Positions 25,612-35,460 are shown, numbered from the stretch's first letter. The stretch: DNA of 64,000 nucleotides from Photobacterium indicum (GCF_003026215.1 NZ_PYOC01000002.1:372001-436000); one strand, 5' to 3'. Numbers and translations: made by a program. Notes: generated by a model from the letters alone, not told the origin.

Positions 25612-26595
25612 TTATTTCTTTGTCGCGCGTTGTTGCTCTTTACGCTGTAGTTTTTCTTTACGTCGTGCTTCAATAATTTTGTCAGCTTCACCACCAACAT
25701 GCTGCTCACCACGTAGGTTAGCTAGTTGAACTTGCTTTTCACGCTCGCGGAAACGCCCTTTTTGCTCTTCAGTATATTTATCAACACAACGAGGGCAGCT
25801 CACGCCTTTTTCAAAGTGCTCATTCTGCATATCTGCATCAGTAATAGGTAGACGGCAAGCATTACAGACTGAATACTGCCCTTTCTCTAACTGATGATCG
25901 ACCGCTACACGGCCATCAAATACATAGCATTCACCTTCCCAAAGGCTTTCTTTTTCTGGCACTTCTTCTAGGTATTTAAGAATGCCGCCTTCCAAGTGGT
26001 AAACTTCATCAAAACCTTGCTCTTTCAAATAAGCTGTCGATTTTTCACAACGAATACCACCCGTACAGAACATGGCCACTTTCTTGTGCTTCTCGGGGTC
26101 TAGGTTCTTTTCAACGTATTCTGGAAATTCACGGAACGACTCTGTTTCAGGGTTAACAGCATGCTTGAATGTGCCAATTTCAATTTCGTAGTCATTACGA
26201 GTATCGACAACAAAGACATCAGGATCAGCAATTAATGCATTCCAATCTTTAGGCTTTACATACGTACCCACAACATGACGAGGATCGATACCTTCGACTC
26301 CCATTGTCACGATTTCTTTTTTTAATTTTACTTTGGTGCGATTAAACGGTTGGTTTTCATCAAATGACTCTTTATAAACCACATCTGCTAAGCGCTGATC
26401 TTGTTTAAACCACGCCAACAATGCATCGATACCTTCGCGAGTAGATGCAACCGTACCGTTAATGCCTTCACTTGCCAGCAATAATGTACCGCGGATTTTG
26501 TTCTTTTCCATCACGTCTGTCAGTGGTTGACGGATCGCTTCGAAATTTTCAAGTGCAACAAATTTATACAATGCACATACTACATATTGAGCCAT
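25612..26595 (-). CDS. trhO: TrhO, tRNA uridine(34) hydroxylase (rhodanese family)
   Basis: The 327-residue protein is a YceA/TrhO homologue. It has the N-terminal domain with [13 protein letters not shown], a rhodanese domain with the catalytic loop [11 protein letters not shown], and a C-terminal cysteine pair set (CNAC and CPRC) that resembles a zinc-binding knot. TrhO hydroxylates uridine 34 of certain tRNAs in the wobble-base pathway to 5-oxyacetyl uridine derivatives. The length is slightly less than the E. coli protein (350 residues). It is a single gene with a MITE upstream. Confidence 0.93.
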   Translation of the reverse strand: MAQYVVCALYKFVALENFEAIRQPLTDVMEKNKIRGTLLLASEGINGTVASTREGIDALLAWFKQDQRLADVVYKESFDENQPFNRTKVKLKKEIVTMGVEGIDPRHVVGTYVKPKDWNALIADPDVFVVDTRNDYEIEIGTFKHAVNPETESFREFPEYVEKNLDPEKHKKVAMFCTGGIRCEKSTAYLKEQGFDEVYHLEGGILKYLEEVPEKESLWEGECYVFDGRVAVDHQLEKGQYSVCNACRLPITDADMQNEHFEKGVSCPRCVDKYTEEQKGRFREREKQVQLANLRGEQHVGGEADKIIEARRKEKLQRKEQQRATKK

Positions 26596-26645
26596 TCTAT
26601 TTCCTTTTGCGGACTGGATCGTAAATCCAGAGCAGATTGCAGATT

Positions 26646-26911
26646 AGGGCGTGTTGACGTTTCAAGATTCGGCCTGCTGAGAGCAATTTTTTCAGATAAC
26701 AAGGCAGAAATTGCAGTGACTAATGGTTCTAATCATAAGATTTCTAACGTAGTTAGCTGGAAAAATAGTCTCAGCCCAAAGGGTGAAGCCTGAAAAAGCT
26801 TTATACTGCGTTACTCAATGTGCATTTAGGTGACTAAATATTACATTTCGTGCCTTGTCTAAAGACGTTTTCAGACTTCACAGGCTAGAATGTGAAACGT
26901 CAACACGCCCT
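26646..26911. mobile_element. 266-bp MITE with AGGGCGTGTTGACGTTTC ends
   Basis: Left end AGGGCGTGTTGACGTTTCA (26646-26664) is matched by the inverted right end that finishes at 26911. The two ends agree for the first 19 bases and resemble each other for about 15 more (AGATTCGGCCTG versus CATTCTAGCCTG). There is no transposase. It sits between trhO and the ynjE homologue and would be mobilised in trans by an unseen transposase. No target duplication is clear. Confidence 0.78.
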
Positions 26912-27163
26912 AGTTATTACTAAAAGGAAGCCAAATACCACGCCAGATAACAAGTCGTTAGTTTCAGCTTTTAATTATATTTTATATTGAGCGGATGGAT
27001 TATAGCTGAGGGAACGCACGGCAAATACTCACAGTTTAAGTGGGATTAGCTGAGATCTATTTACACAAAATATTTATGATTGATTTAGAATGTCATGATC
27101 CAGCGCTTCTTATGCTGCATTGAATTTCTTTATAATATTTTTCTTCTTTATTTTTAGGGTTTT
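26912..27163. other. Upstream region of ynjE, no gene seen
   Basis: These 252 AT-rich bases between the MITE and the ynjE homologue hold no ORF or recognised site. The leader close to the start carries AGGGTTTT ahead of the ATG. Confidence 0.4.
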
Positions 27164-28477
27164 ATGATGTATTTCATTCCCAAGGCGGTTTTCCCTGCCA
27201 TTGTCTTTGCCAGTTTTTCGGCACAAGCTACGACGATTAGCTTTAATGATCTTTCAGTTATGCCAGCCTCTGATATTCAAATAATTGATTGTCGTTCAAG
27301 TAATCATTACAACGGTTGGCCAGAAGACGGTGCCACTCAAGGTGGCCATATTCCAGGTGCAATCAATATTGACGCCAACTGGATCAACGATCTTTCACCG
27401 GAATCGTTACAAACTTTACTCACAGAAAAACAGATCGATACGAGAAAGCCGACGTATTTATATTGCAATGAGACGGGCAGCCAACTACTCAGTTCAGCAC
27501 TTAACACGCAGGGCTTAAAAAATGTCAGTATCATCGATGAACCCCTTCAGAATTACACCGGGGAACTAGAGGCTTTACCTAAATTCCAATATCTTGTTTC
27601 ACCTCAATGGGTAAAAGATGTTGTAGAAGGTAAGCAGTCAGCATTTGCACCTAAAAAAGGGTATAAATTGGTCGAGGTTGCTTGGGGCCCCCCAGGTAAA
27701 TACCTTGCATCACATATCCCAACGGCTCTGTACCTTAATACCAATAGAATTGAATCTGAACCATGGTGGAATCGTGTGAGTGACGAAAAACTGACTGAGA
27801 TTATTCGTGATCTTGGTATTCGTTATGACACCACCGTGATTCTTTATGGACGCGATAACACAGCAGCAGCACGTGCAGCAAGTATGATGATGTATGCGGG
27901 TGTCGATGATGTACGTTTACTCAATGGCGGTTGGACCTCATGGGTTAACGCAGGGTTCACTACTGAACCGTTACTCAATACCAACAAGGATAAAGTCGAT
28001 TTTGGTAAGACTATTCCAGCTAACCCCGAATTAATCATCGATATTCCTGAAGCAAAAGAAATGCTAACCAAACCAGAAGATGAACAATCTTTAGTGAGCA
28101 TTCGTACTTGGGATGAATATATCGGTGTGACTAGTGGTTACCGATACATCAAGCCCAAAGGACGTATTGAAGGTTCAAAGTGGGGACATGCAGGTAGTGA
28201 TGCAAACCATCTTGAAGATTTTCGTAACCCCGATTTAACCATGAAAAGTGCTACAGATATCACTCGTATATGGCAGGAATGGAACATTACACCCGCACAG
28301 GATGTTTCTTTCTATTGCGGTACAGGTTGGCGTGCCTCTTCAACGTTTTTCTACGCTTACGTAATGGGCTGGGAAAATATCAGCGTATTTGACGGCGGCT
28401 GGTATGAATGGAGTGGCGATAAATCGAATCCGACCAACACCGGTGATATAAAACCACCTCAAATGATGACGCTCTAA
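27164..28477 (+). CDS. ynjE: YnjE-like exported triple-rhodanese sulfurtransferase
   Basis: The 437-residue protein has a signal peptide (AQA cleavage near residue 23) and three rhodanese modules. The first has YCNETGS with a possible cysteine, the second has LYGRDN in place of the cysteine loop and looks inactive, and the third has the active loop YCGTGWRAS with C385. This order and the last active loop match E. coli YnjE, which carries persulfide on the last domain and has been linked to sulfur delivery for molybdopterin synthesis. The first-domain cysteine is an added feature worth noting. It is a single gene followed by a strong terminator. Confidence 0.85.
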   Translation: MMYFIPKAVFPAIVFASFSAQATTISFNDLSVMPASDIQIIDCRSSNHYNGWPEDGATQGGHIPGAINIDANWINDLSPESLQTLLTEKQIDTRKPTYLYCNETGSQLLSSALNTQGLKNVSIIDEPLQNYTGELEALPKFQYLVSPQWVKDVVEGKQSAFAPKKGYKLVEVAWGPPGKYLASHIPTALYLNTNRIESEPWWNRVSDEKLTEIIRDLGIRYDTTVILYGRDNTAAARAASMMMYAGVDDVRLLNGGWTSWVNAGFTTEPLLNTNKDKVDFGKTIPANPELIIDIPEAKEMLTKPEDEQSLVSIRTWDEYIGVTSGYRYIKPKGRIEGSKWGHAGSDANHLEDFRNPDLTMKSATDITRIWQEWNITPAQDVSFYCGTGWRASSTFFYAYVMGWENISVFDGGWYEWSGDKSNPTNTGDIKPPQMMTL

Positions 28478-28510
28478 CTTAGTTGATAGACAGCGCGTTT
28501 TAGGTGATGC

Positions 28511-28547
28511 AAAAACGGTAGCTTATATCTCTAAGCTACCGTTTTTT
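28511..28547 (+). terminator. Strong terminator after ynjE
   Basis: AAAAACGGTAGCTTA (28511-28525) pairs perfectly with TAAGCTACCGTTTTT (28532-28546), with T-runs on both strands. It probably serves both ynjE and the convergent ydhF. Confidence 0.88.
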
Positions 28548-28592
28548 TCATTGAATAACGTTTAAATTACTTACGCTGAAATATAGTAACGT

Positions 28593-29501
28593 CTATGGCA
28601 CACCATGCCCTTTAGACGCCGCCCATACACGGAACCACTGTTCACGTGTTAGCTCAATATTCAATGATTCAACAGCGGCTTGAACACGTTCAATTTTACC
28701 TGAACCAACAATCGCTATTGGATTAGATGGCAAGCGTTTTACCCAAGCATAAATCACTTGATCAATACTTACAGCTCCCACTTCTTGACGAATCAGCTCT
28801 AATTCATCACGCACACGAATTTGCTGTTCAGATTGACCAGAAAAAATATCGCCACCAGCAAGGCAAGACCACGCCATAGGCTTAGTGCGTTTCATTTGTA
28901 AATGATCGAGTGTACCGTCATGAACAACATCAAAATTGAGCGGATTAATCTCTACTTGATTAGTAACCAATGGTGCATCAAGGCGCGATTGCAACAAATC
29001 AAATTGTGCCGCTGAGAAATTAGAAACACCAAAATGATTCACTTTTCCTTGCTGTTTCAATTGGGCAAAGGCTTCAGCGACTTCATCAGCATCCATTAGC
29101 GCATCAGGACGGTGGATAAGAAGCACATCAATATTTTCAATATTCAAACGAGACAATGAATTATTCACAGAGCCTAAAATGTGCTCTTTACTCGTATCGT
29201 AGTGATTAATTTTTCGATCAGGGAAAGAATCGGTGCATAAATTGATATCGCACTTAGTCACGATTTCAATTTGATCACGCATGCTTGGTTCCAATGCAAT
29301 GGCTTCACCAAAAAGCTGCTCGCAGCTATATCCACCATAAATATCAGCGTGATCAACCGTGGTAATACCCATTTCAACGTGCTGTTTTAGGAATGAAAGA
29401 CGCTCTTGAGCGCTCATACCCCAATCGCCTAAGCGCCAATAACCTTGAACAAGCTCAGAAAACTGTGGACCTTGTGGTACTAACTCAACCTTGTTAACCA
29501 T
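28593..29501 (-). CDS. ydhF: YdhF-like aldo/keto reductase
   Basis: The protein of about 302 residues is an aldo/keto reductase of the YdhF type. It shows GYWRLGDWGMSAQERLSF, TTVDHADIYGGYSCE (active-site D and Y), VTKCD (active-site K), LLIHRPD (active-site H) and FGVSNFSAAQFDLL. It should reduce aldehydes or ketones with NADPH; the natural substrate is unknown. Three ATG codons follow one another at 29507, 29504 and 29501; GGAG lies at the best distance for the last one. It is divergent from a helix-turn-helix regulator. Confidence 0.9.
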   Translation of the reverse strand: MVNKVELVPQGPQFSELVQGYWRLGDWGMSAQERLSFLKQHVEMGITTVDHADIYGGYSCEQLFGEAIALEPSMRDQIEIVTKCDINLCTDSFPDRKINHYDTSKEHILGSVNNSLSRLNIENIDVLLIHRPDALMDADEVAEAFAQLKQQGKVNHFGVSNFSAAQFDLLQSRLDAPLVTNQVEINPLNFDVVHDGTLDHLQMKRTKPMAWSCLAGGDIFSGQSEQQIRVRDELELIRQEVGAVSIDQVIYAWVKRLPSNPIAIVGSGKIERVQAAVESLNIELTREQWFRVWAASKGHGVP

Positions 29502-29595
29502 CATCATTCTCCATAAAAAACTGCCCTCATCCTATGCTGGTTTCTCAATGGCAGCAATGCTATAACAATGAAACCTCGAACTAGAGTACGAAATT

Positions 29596-30000
29596 ATGAC
29601 ATTTGCCGACCGCCTAAAAACCTTAATCGGAGAAGAGAGTGTGAGTGGTTTTGCACGCCGCGTAGATATCAGCGAAGCGCTTATCCGTAAGTATTTAAAA
29701 GGCAGTGAGCCAAGTTTCACCAAAGCAAACCAAATCGCAATACGGGCAAACTGCTCTTTAGAATGGTTAGCGACAGGCTGTGGTTATTTATATCGCCATG
29801 CTGAAGTGGTTGATCAAGATGCTTTAATAGCGGCATACACTGCTGTTACAGAGCAAACTCCTAACGATGAAAAAGTCACTGAATTAGTCAAGGTGGTTTC
29901 TGGCTATCAATTTTTGCGAAAACACAAAAAAACAGATGGCTATCTTGACATTGAAGCAATGAATACTTTCTTATCTATCGCTAAATTAGAAAGTAAGTAA
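29596..30000 (+). CDS. Small helix-turn-helix (Cro/CI-like) transcriptional regulator
   Basis: The 134-residue protein has an N-terminal XRE-type helix-turn-helix (FARRVDISEALIRKYLKG, then PSFTKANQIAIRANCSLEWL) as in phage CI-like repressors, and a short helical C-terminal part of unknown role. It lacks the peptidase domain of LexA-like repressors. It is divergent from ydhF across 94 bases and is a candidate regulator of it. Origin from a prophage is possible, but no phage genes lie nearby. Confidence 0.8.
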   Translation: MTFADRLKTLIGEESVSGFARRVDISEALIRKYLKGSEPSFTKANQIAIRANCSLEWLATGCGYLYRHAEVVDQDALIAAYTAVTEQTPNDEKVTELVKVVSGYQFLRKHKKTDGYLDIEAMNTFLSIAKLESK

Positions 30001-30174
30001 TAACTTGTTTTAATTAAAACTTACAATCAATGACATAAGCGTAAAAAACACTAAGCAAAATAGTTCTGACAATAAATTGACAATAATTGCACGGTGTTCT
30101 ATTGATTAATATAGCAGCACCTTGGTAGGATAAAGACATCGTTACTAACGTTATCTTTGAACTAAGGTGGTTAT

Positions 30175-30402
30175 ATGTCGAATATTGCTCTCGCCAATGT
30201 ATACGGTGCTCAACATCAATACTGGCAAGCCCAAAATGCGTTCAATGCGAATAATCTCCCCAAAGTGACCACCTCTTCACAAGCTGTAGAAACACCCAAA
30301 ACTATTTCAGCTGTTCCTAACTTCACTGGGTATTCAAAAATGGGCGATGCCCCGCCAAAGAACCAAACAAGTACAGGAAGTAGAATTAATATAACGGTAT
30401 AA
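30175..30402 (+). CDS. Small hypothetical protein
   Basis: The 75-residue protein begins MSNIALANVYGAQHQYW and is rich in N, Q, T and S, with no cysteine and no membrane segment. AAGGTGG lies eight bases before the ATG, so translation is plausible. The low-complexity, probably disordered nature suggests a small secreted or signalling peptide precursor or an accessory protein, but no family is recognised. Confidence 0.5.
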   Translation: MSNIALANVYGAQHQYWQAQNAFNANNLPKVTTSSQAVETPKTISAVPNFTGYSKMGDAPPKNQTSTGSRINITV

Positions 30403-30438
30403 AACCAGCGTTAAACGCTAATTAAGCAAGAATAGCCA

Positions 30439-31347
30439 TTATCGCTTAACGCAGATAGCAGATCGTACAGAATCGACCTGTATGGCTTGGATAATTCGTG
30501 AAGGTGAACGAACATATGTCTGACTCAATGATGATACCCCTAATTTATCTTTCAGGTATTCGACATAATCATTAAATTTATGCTGTGAATGCGCTTGAGG
30601 ATAAAAGCGACTACATGATTGATACCAATCAACATAACGCTTAAAGAACATACTCGCTTGCTGGCTATTCATTGAAATCATCAGATTTGCCATATCTCGG
30701 CTAACTTGAAAGTGCTGATAATCAATAGGTGTATCCCAAAAACCGCCCCAATATTGAAAACCATTTTTAGCAAATAGCTCGATAACCTCTTCTGCCATCC
30801 CCCCTCTTTCTGTTTTACCAAATCGGTATTTCATCCGGTTCGCATACTTTATACCTGCTTGCGGCTTAAATGTAGCGGTATTTGTTGTACTAAATTCAAC
30901 AAATGGGTTCTGTACGGGATTAATATCAATCGCCAAACCATACGCATGTAAAGATAACGAACGCTGCCCACTGATCGAACGGTAATTAAAAGCAGAAGTA
31001 TTATTATCTGTCATCGAACGATCGTCATCACCTTGATAATGCTCAATGGTGATCGCTTTATTGATCGGAAATTTAACAGAAAATAGGGAATCAAAAAGAT
31101 GACCAACATGAGGTGCAACGGCATCTAACACAACAAGATGCCCGTCGTTATGCTGCTTACCATTAAAGTCGACATAGTTAAATGTCACTTGCCTCAAACG
31201 TTGGCATTGAACAGGAGCAGCGTGGTCCATCACCCCTGCTTTCGTCATATTTCGACATAACGCATCTGAAATAGGTGACACCGTTGCGGACGATGCTTGC
31301 CATGATATGCAAAAAAGGATACTCGCAATGAAACCACCTATTTTCAT
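30439..31347 (-). CDS. Exported M15-type peptidase (VanY/peptidoglycan carboxypeptidase-like)
   Basis: The 302-residue protein has a signal peptide (residues 1-20, SSA) and the zinc peptidase signature SLHAYGLAIDINPVQNP (H-x6-D) and the later DYQHF (H). This is the M15 peptidase pattern (D-Ala-D-Ala or L-Ala-D-Glu endopeptidases). It probably trims peptidoglycan peptides in the periplasm. Four or five conserved cysteines (CRNM, CQRL, CSRF and CVKR) hint at disulfides. It is a single gene next to the S4 protein. Confidence 0.82.
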   Translation of the reverse strand: MKIGGFIASILFCISWQASSATVSPISDALCRNMTKAGVMDHAAPVQCQRLRQVTFNYVDFNGKQHNDGHLVVLDAVAPHVGHLFDSLFSVKFPINKAITIEHYQGDDDRSMTDNNTSAFNYRSISGQRSLSLHAYGLAIDINPVQNPFVEFSTTNTATFKPQAGIKYANRMKYRFGKTERGGMAEEVIELFAKNGFQYWGGFWDTPIDYQHFQVSRDMANLMISMNSQQASMFFKRYVDWYQSCSRFYPQAHSQHKFNDYVEYLKDKLGVSSLSQTYVRSPSRIIQAIQVDSVRSAICVKR

Positions 31348-31388
31348 CTTTATACCTTTAGTCTTTAGTTAAAGCATTAACCGTACTA

Positions 31389-31838
31389 TTAAAAACTCAT
31401 CAGCTTCCGACCCGTTGACTGATCAGGGTTATTGACTGCTTTAGATTCTGATGATTTATTCTGACCACCCTTATTTGCCTTTTTCGATGCACTCTTTTTA
31501 GGCTTGTTGCCTTTATTAGCATTTTTTGGCTGAGGTTTCTTCGCTGCGGGCTTTTCCGTTTTCTTTTTTACTGGTTCATCAGAAGTCTCTTGTACTGGCT
31601 GGTCACATAGCACAACATAATATTCTTCGTTAAATTCAACTAAGTCACCGTCATACATTTTACGGCGCTTACGTTGTTCCAATTCACCGTTAACAGCAAC
31701 ATAACCTTCAGAGATGGCCATTTTTGCTTCGCCACCGCCACTTACCGCGTTGGCAATTTTTAATACTTTATAAAGCTCAATTGGTTGAGTTGATACTTCA
31801 ATACCAATCGCTTCTACTTCAATTTCTTCTTGAGACAT
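31389..31838 (-). CDS. S4-domain RNA-binding protein (YbcJ-like) with lysine-rich tail
   Basis: The 149-residue protein has an S4 RNA-binding domain (about residues 12-70: YKVLKIANAVSGGGEAKMAI then GYVAVNGELEQRKRRKM) of the YbcJ type. The C-terminal 75 residues are a lysine-, proline- and alanine-rich low-complexity tail that YbcJ of E. coli (about 70 residues) lacks. A start at 31838 gives MSQEEIEVEAIG; the upstream frame to 31883 is less likely. It probably binds rRNA or tRNA-like structures. It is divergent from the RIO kinase. Confidence 0.82.
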   Translation of the reverse strand: MSQEEIEVEAIGIEVSTQPIELYKVLKIANAVSGGGEAKMAISEGYVAVNGELEQRKRRKMYDGDLVEFNEEYYVVLCDQPVQETSDEPVKKKTEKPAAKKPQPKNANKGNKPKKSASKKANKGGQNKSSESKAVNNPDQSTGRKLMSF

Positions 31839-31964
31839 TGTATGTCGCTCATTTGATAACTTACGTCTTAAATTGTACCGCACAAACGATACTTAGGGTA
31901 AACAAAGCAAAAAGATCTATTTCACTGTATTCCCTCCGACACATAACTCATGTATAACGGCGCT

Positions 31965-32822
31965 ATGAAGATACCAAAACGAATCCAACCTCTGGTTGAT
32001 GATGGGTTAGTAGACGACGTTCTACACCAATTAATGAGTGGCAAAGAAGCCTCTGTCTACGTTGTACGTTGTGGTGACGACATTCGTTGCGCGAAAGTGT
32101 ACAAAGAAGCGGATAAACGTAGCTTTAAACAAGCTGCACAATACCGTGAAGGCCGAAAAGTAAAAAATAGCCGACGCGCACGCGCAATGGAAAAAGGCTC
32201 CAAGTTCGGTCGAGACCAACAAGAACAAGTATGGCAAAGTGCCGAAGTTGACGCGTTGTACACACTTGCTAATGCGGGTGTTCGCGTGCCTCAGCCTTAC
32301 GGGTGCTTTGATGGCGTACTGTTAATGGAGCTTGTTACTGATGACGAAGGCTTAGTTGCCCCACGTTTAAATGACGTCTCTATTACTAAAGAGCAGGCAC
32401 TTATCGACCATGCTTCTGTAATGCGAAGTGTCGTGCGTATGTTATGTGCAGGTATTGTGCATGGTGATTTATCTGAATTTAACGTATTAGTTGATCAATA
32501 CGGACCGGTAATCATCGATCTTCCTCAAGCCGTTGATGCATCAGCTAACAACAATGCCAAATGGATGCTAGAACGTGATGTTAATAACATGACGGCCTAT
32601 TACGGACAATACGCACCTGAATTACTTGATACTCAGTTTGCTAAAGAAATCTGGGCTCTTTATGAAGAAGGTAACCTACAGCCTGATGTAGAATTAACTG
32701 GCTGCTTTGAAGAAAGCACCGAGCTTGCAGATGTTGATGCTGTATTAGAAGAAATCAATGCCGTTATGCTTGAAGAGCAGATGCGCAAAGAACGCATTCA
32801 AGAAGTAGAAGAAAGTAATTAA
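31965..32822 (+). CDS. RIO-family serine protein kinase
   Basis: The 285-residue protein has a RIO kinase fold: SGKEASVYVVRCGDDIRCAKVYK (ATP lysine), the catalytic loop IVHGDLSEFNVLVD and the metal-binding IDLPQAVD. The RIO1 type is common in archaea and eukaryotes, where it acts in small ribosomal subunit maturation; bacterial members of the Vibrionaceae have an unknown substrate. Start at ATG 31965 (MKIPKRIQPL) is preferred over 31950. It is divergent from the S4 RNA-binding gene across 126 bases, and a hairpin follows the stop. Confidence 0.88.
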   Translation: MKIPKRIQPLVDDGLVDDVLHQLMSGKEASVYVVRCGDDIRCAKVYKEADKRSFKQAAQYREGRKVKNSRRARAMEKGSKFGRDQQEQVWQSAEVDALYTLANAGVRVPQPYGCFDGVLLMELVTDDEGLVAPRLNDVSITKEQALIDHASVMRSVVRMLCAGIVHGDLSEFNVLVDQYGPVIIDLPQAVDASANNNAKWMLERDVNNMTAYYGQYAPELLDTQFAKEIWALYEEGNLQPDVELTGCFEESTELADVDAVLEEINAVMLEEQMRKERIQEVEESN

Positions 32823-33246
32823 CTTCTGACTGCTTAAATCAACGTCTAACGCTACAAGTTAATAAAACTTGTAGCGTATTCTCAAAAAATATAAAGAAGT
32901 TATACCAAATATCGAAATGTTAGGTTTAACTTTGGCACTAAAGTCTTCATAATCACGCACTATTCTCATCCTAGTTTATTTAGTTATTAGGTTAGGAGAT
33001 CATCGAAAACGATGTTGATGTTGCCAACAATAGTTGTGTGACTTCATGAAAACATATTCTTTTGTGACGTTATCTGTACAGGCTAGTCATTCTTAACGAG
33101 TCGATTTCATCGTCAAATGGGCAAACAGCAAAGCAATTACCCTCTATAATTGCTAGCTAGATGCCGACATTTCATCGTTTAATGAAAAAAGCGGTACAAA
33201 TGGTCACTTAATAACCCTGAACCTATGTTCTGTTTGCGGTAATAAG
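32823..33246. other. Intergenic region before the second EF-G gene
   Basis: Apart from the hairpin ACGCTACAAGTT/AACTTGTAGCGT (32849-32877) after the RIO kinase and the EF-G promoter at the right end, this stretch of about 420 bases holds no ORF or recognised element. Confidence 0.45.
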
Positions 33247-33255
33247 TGGTATACT
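33247..33255 (+). promoter_or_regulatory. Candidate extended -10 promoter of the EF-G paralogue
   Basis: TGGTATACT (TG-N-TATACT) is an extended -10 element about 41 bases upstream of the start codon. The -35 region 17 bases further up is weak. This is the only clear promoter signal. Confidence 0.5.
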
Positions 33256-33295
33256 CCCGCCGAATTAAGAACATCATTATCTATAGAGAAAGACA

Positions 33296-35383
33296 ATGTC
33301 AGATTTATCGAAATACAGAAACATTGGTATTTTCGCGCACGTTGATGCGGGTAAAACCACGACGACTGAACGTATCCTGAAACTTACTGGTCAGATCCAC
33401 AAAACTGGTGAAGTTCACGATGGCGAATCAACAACTGACTTCATGGAACAGGAAGCTGAGCGCGGGATAACTATCCAGTCTGCAGCAGTAAGCTGTTTCT
33501 GGAAAGACCACCGTTTTAACGTTATCGATACTCCTGGACACGTTGACTTTACAGTTGAAGTATACCGTTCACTTAAAGTACTTGATGGCGGTATCGGTGT
33601 ATTCTGTGGTTCTGGTGGTGTTGAGCCTCAGTCAGAAACTAACTGGCGTTACGCGAACGACTCAGAAGTTGCACGTATCATCTTCGTTAACAAACTGGAC
33701 CGTATGGGTGCAGATTTCCTAGCTGTTGTTGATCAGATCAAGAAAGTTCTTGGTGCTGTTCCACTAGTTATGACTCTACCAATCGGCCGTGAAGACGACT
33801 TCGTTGGTGTTGTAGACGTATTAAGCCGTCGCGCATTCGTTTGGGATGACACTGGTCTTCCTGAAAACTACGAAATCACTGATGTTCCTGCGGACATGGT
33901 TGACGATGTAGAAGCTTACCGTGAAGAACTAATCGAAACTGCTCTAGAGCAAGACGATGATCTTCTAGAAGCGTACATGGAAGGCGAAATGCCTACAGAT
34001 GAACAAGTTAAAATGTGTATCCGTCGTGGTACTCGTGACTGTTCATTCTTCCCTACGTACTGTGGTTCTGCGTTCAAGAACAAAGGTATGCAACTTATTC
34101 TTGATGCTGTTATCGATTACCTACCGTCTCCAACGGAAGTTGATCCACAGCCGCTAACTGATCCAGAAACTGGCGAGCCAACTGGCAAAGTAGCTACTGT
34201 ATCTGTTGACGAGCCACTAAAAGCACTTGCGTTCAAAATTATGGACGACCGTTTCGGTGCTCTTACTTTCATCCGTATTTACTCAGGTAAACTGAATAAA
34301 GGCGATACTGTTCTTAACAGTGCTACTGGTAAGACTGAACGTATCGGCCGTATGGTTGAGATGCAAGCAGATGAGCGTAACGAACTAACTTCAGCACAAG
34401 CTGGTGATATCATCGCCGTTGTTGGTATGAAGAACGTTCAAACTGGCCACACTCTTTGTGATGTTAAGCACGAGTGTACGCTTGAAGCGATGATCTTCCC
34501 TACTCCAGTAATCTCGATTGCTGTAACGCCTAAAGATAAAGGCGGTTCTGAGAAAATGGGTATCGCGATCGGTAAAATGGTTGCAGAAGATCCATCTTTC
34601 CTAGTTCACACGGACGAAGAAACTGGCGAAACTATCCTTAAAGGTATGGGTGAACTTCACCTAGATATCAAAGTTGATATCCTTAAGCGTACTTACGGCG
34701 TTGACCTTATTGTTGGTGCTCCTCAAGTTGCTTACCGTGAAACAATCACGAAGCCAGTTGAAGATAGCTACACACACAAGAAGCAATCTGGTGGTTCTGG
34801 TCAGTTCGGTAAGATCGACTACATCATGAAGCCAGGCGAAGTAGGTTCAGGCTTTACGTTCACATCATCTGTTGTTGGTGGTAACGTTCCTAAAGAATTC
34901 TGGCCTGCAATCGAGAAAGGCTTCAAGGGCATGATGGATACTGGTGTTCTAGCTGGTTTCCCTGTTCTTGACGTTGAAATTGAACTTCTTGACGGTGGCT
35001 TCCACGCAGTCGATTCATCTGCAGTAGCATTTGAAATCGCAGCGAAAGGCGCATTCCGTCAGTCTATGCCTAAAGCTGGTGCTCAACTTCTTGAGCCTAT
35101 CATGGCTGTTGACGTGTTCACTCCTGAAGATCACGTTGGTGATGTTATCGGTGACCTTAACCGTCGTCGTGGCATGATCAAAGATCAGATGGCTGGTCTA
35201 ACTGGTTCTCGTATTAAAGCAGACGTTCCTCTTTCAGAAATGTTTGGTTACATCGGTCACCTACGTACAATGACTTCTGGTCGTGGTCAGTTCTCTATGG
35301 AGTTCTCACACTACGCACCATGTCCTGCAAACGTTGCAGCGACAGTAATCGAAGAAGTTAAGGCTCTTAACGAGAAGAAGTAA
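33296..35383 (+). CDS. Elongation factor G paralogue (EF-G2, outside the str operon)
   Basis: The 695-residue GTPase has all EF-G domains: G domain with [12 protein letters not shown] (P-loop), [10 protein letters not shown] (switch I), DTPGHVDFT (switch II) and NKLDRMG, then domains II-V ending with [20 protein letters not shown]. It has a strong codon bias (for example nearly all arginines CGT), implying high expression. It is not flanked by rpsL, rpsG or tuf, so it is the second EF-G known from Vibrio (VC2342 type). It could act in translocation or in ribosome recycling. It lies alone with its own promoter and terminator. Confidence 0.93.
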   Translation: MSDLSKYRNIGIFAHVDAGKTTTTERILKLTGQIHKTGEVHDGESTTDFMEQEAERGITIQSAAVSCFWKDHRFNVIDTPGHVDFTVEVYRSLKVLDGGIGVFCGSGGVEPQSETNWRYANDSEVARIIFVNKLDRMGADFLAVVDQIKKVLGAVPLVMTLPIGREDDFVGVVDVLSRRAFVWDDTGLPENYEITDVPADMVDDVEAYREELIETALEQDDDLLEAYMEGEMPTDEQVKMCIRRGTRDCSFFPTYCGSAFKNKGMQLILDAVIDYLPSPTEVDPQPLTDPETGEPTGKVATVSVDEPLKALAFKIMDDRFGALTFIRIYSGKLNKGDTVLNSATGKTERIGRMVEMQADERNELTSAQAGDIIAVVGMKNVQTGHTLCDVKHECTLEAMIFPTPVISIAVTPKDKGGSEKMGIAIGKMVAEDPSFLVHTDEETGETILKGMGELHLDIKVDILKRTYGVDLIVGAPQVAYRETITKPVEDSYTHKKQSGGSGQFGKIDYIMKPGEVGSGFTFTSSVVGGNVPKEFWPAIEKGFKGMMDTGVLAGFPVLDVEIELLDGGFHAVDSSAVAFEIAAKGAFRQSMPKAGAQLLEPIMAVDVFTPEDHVGDVIGDLNRRRGMIKDQMAGLTGSRIKADVPLSEMFGYIGHLRTMTSGRGQFSMEFSHYAPCPANVAATVIEEVKALNEKK

Positions 35384-35410
35384 TTCTTCCTTTAAGCGTT
35401 AACTGATAAG

Positions 35411-35443
35411 AGCCCCGATAGTGAAAACTATCGGGGCTTTTTT
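35411..35443 (+). terminator. Strong terminator after the EF-G paralogue
   Basis: AGCCCCGATAGT (35411-35422) pairs perfectly with ACTATCGGGGCT (35427-35438) through a GAAA loop, followed by six T residues. Confidence 0.92.
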
Positions 35444-35460
35444 ATTATCCAGTAATGGTA

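Noticed and set aside
26527..26793. 88-codon plus-strand frame spanning the trhO start and the MITE
   Set aside because: Crosses the antisense side of trhO and mobile element ends; no ribosome binding site or family.
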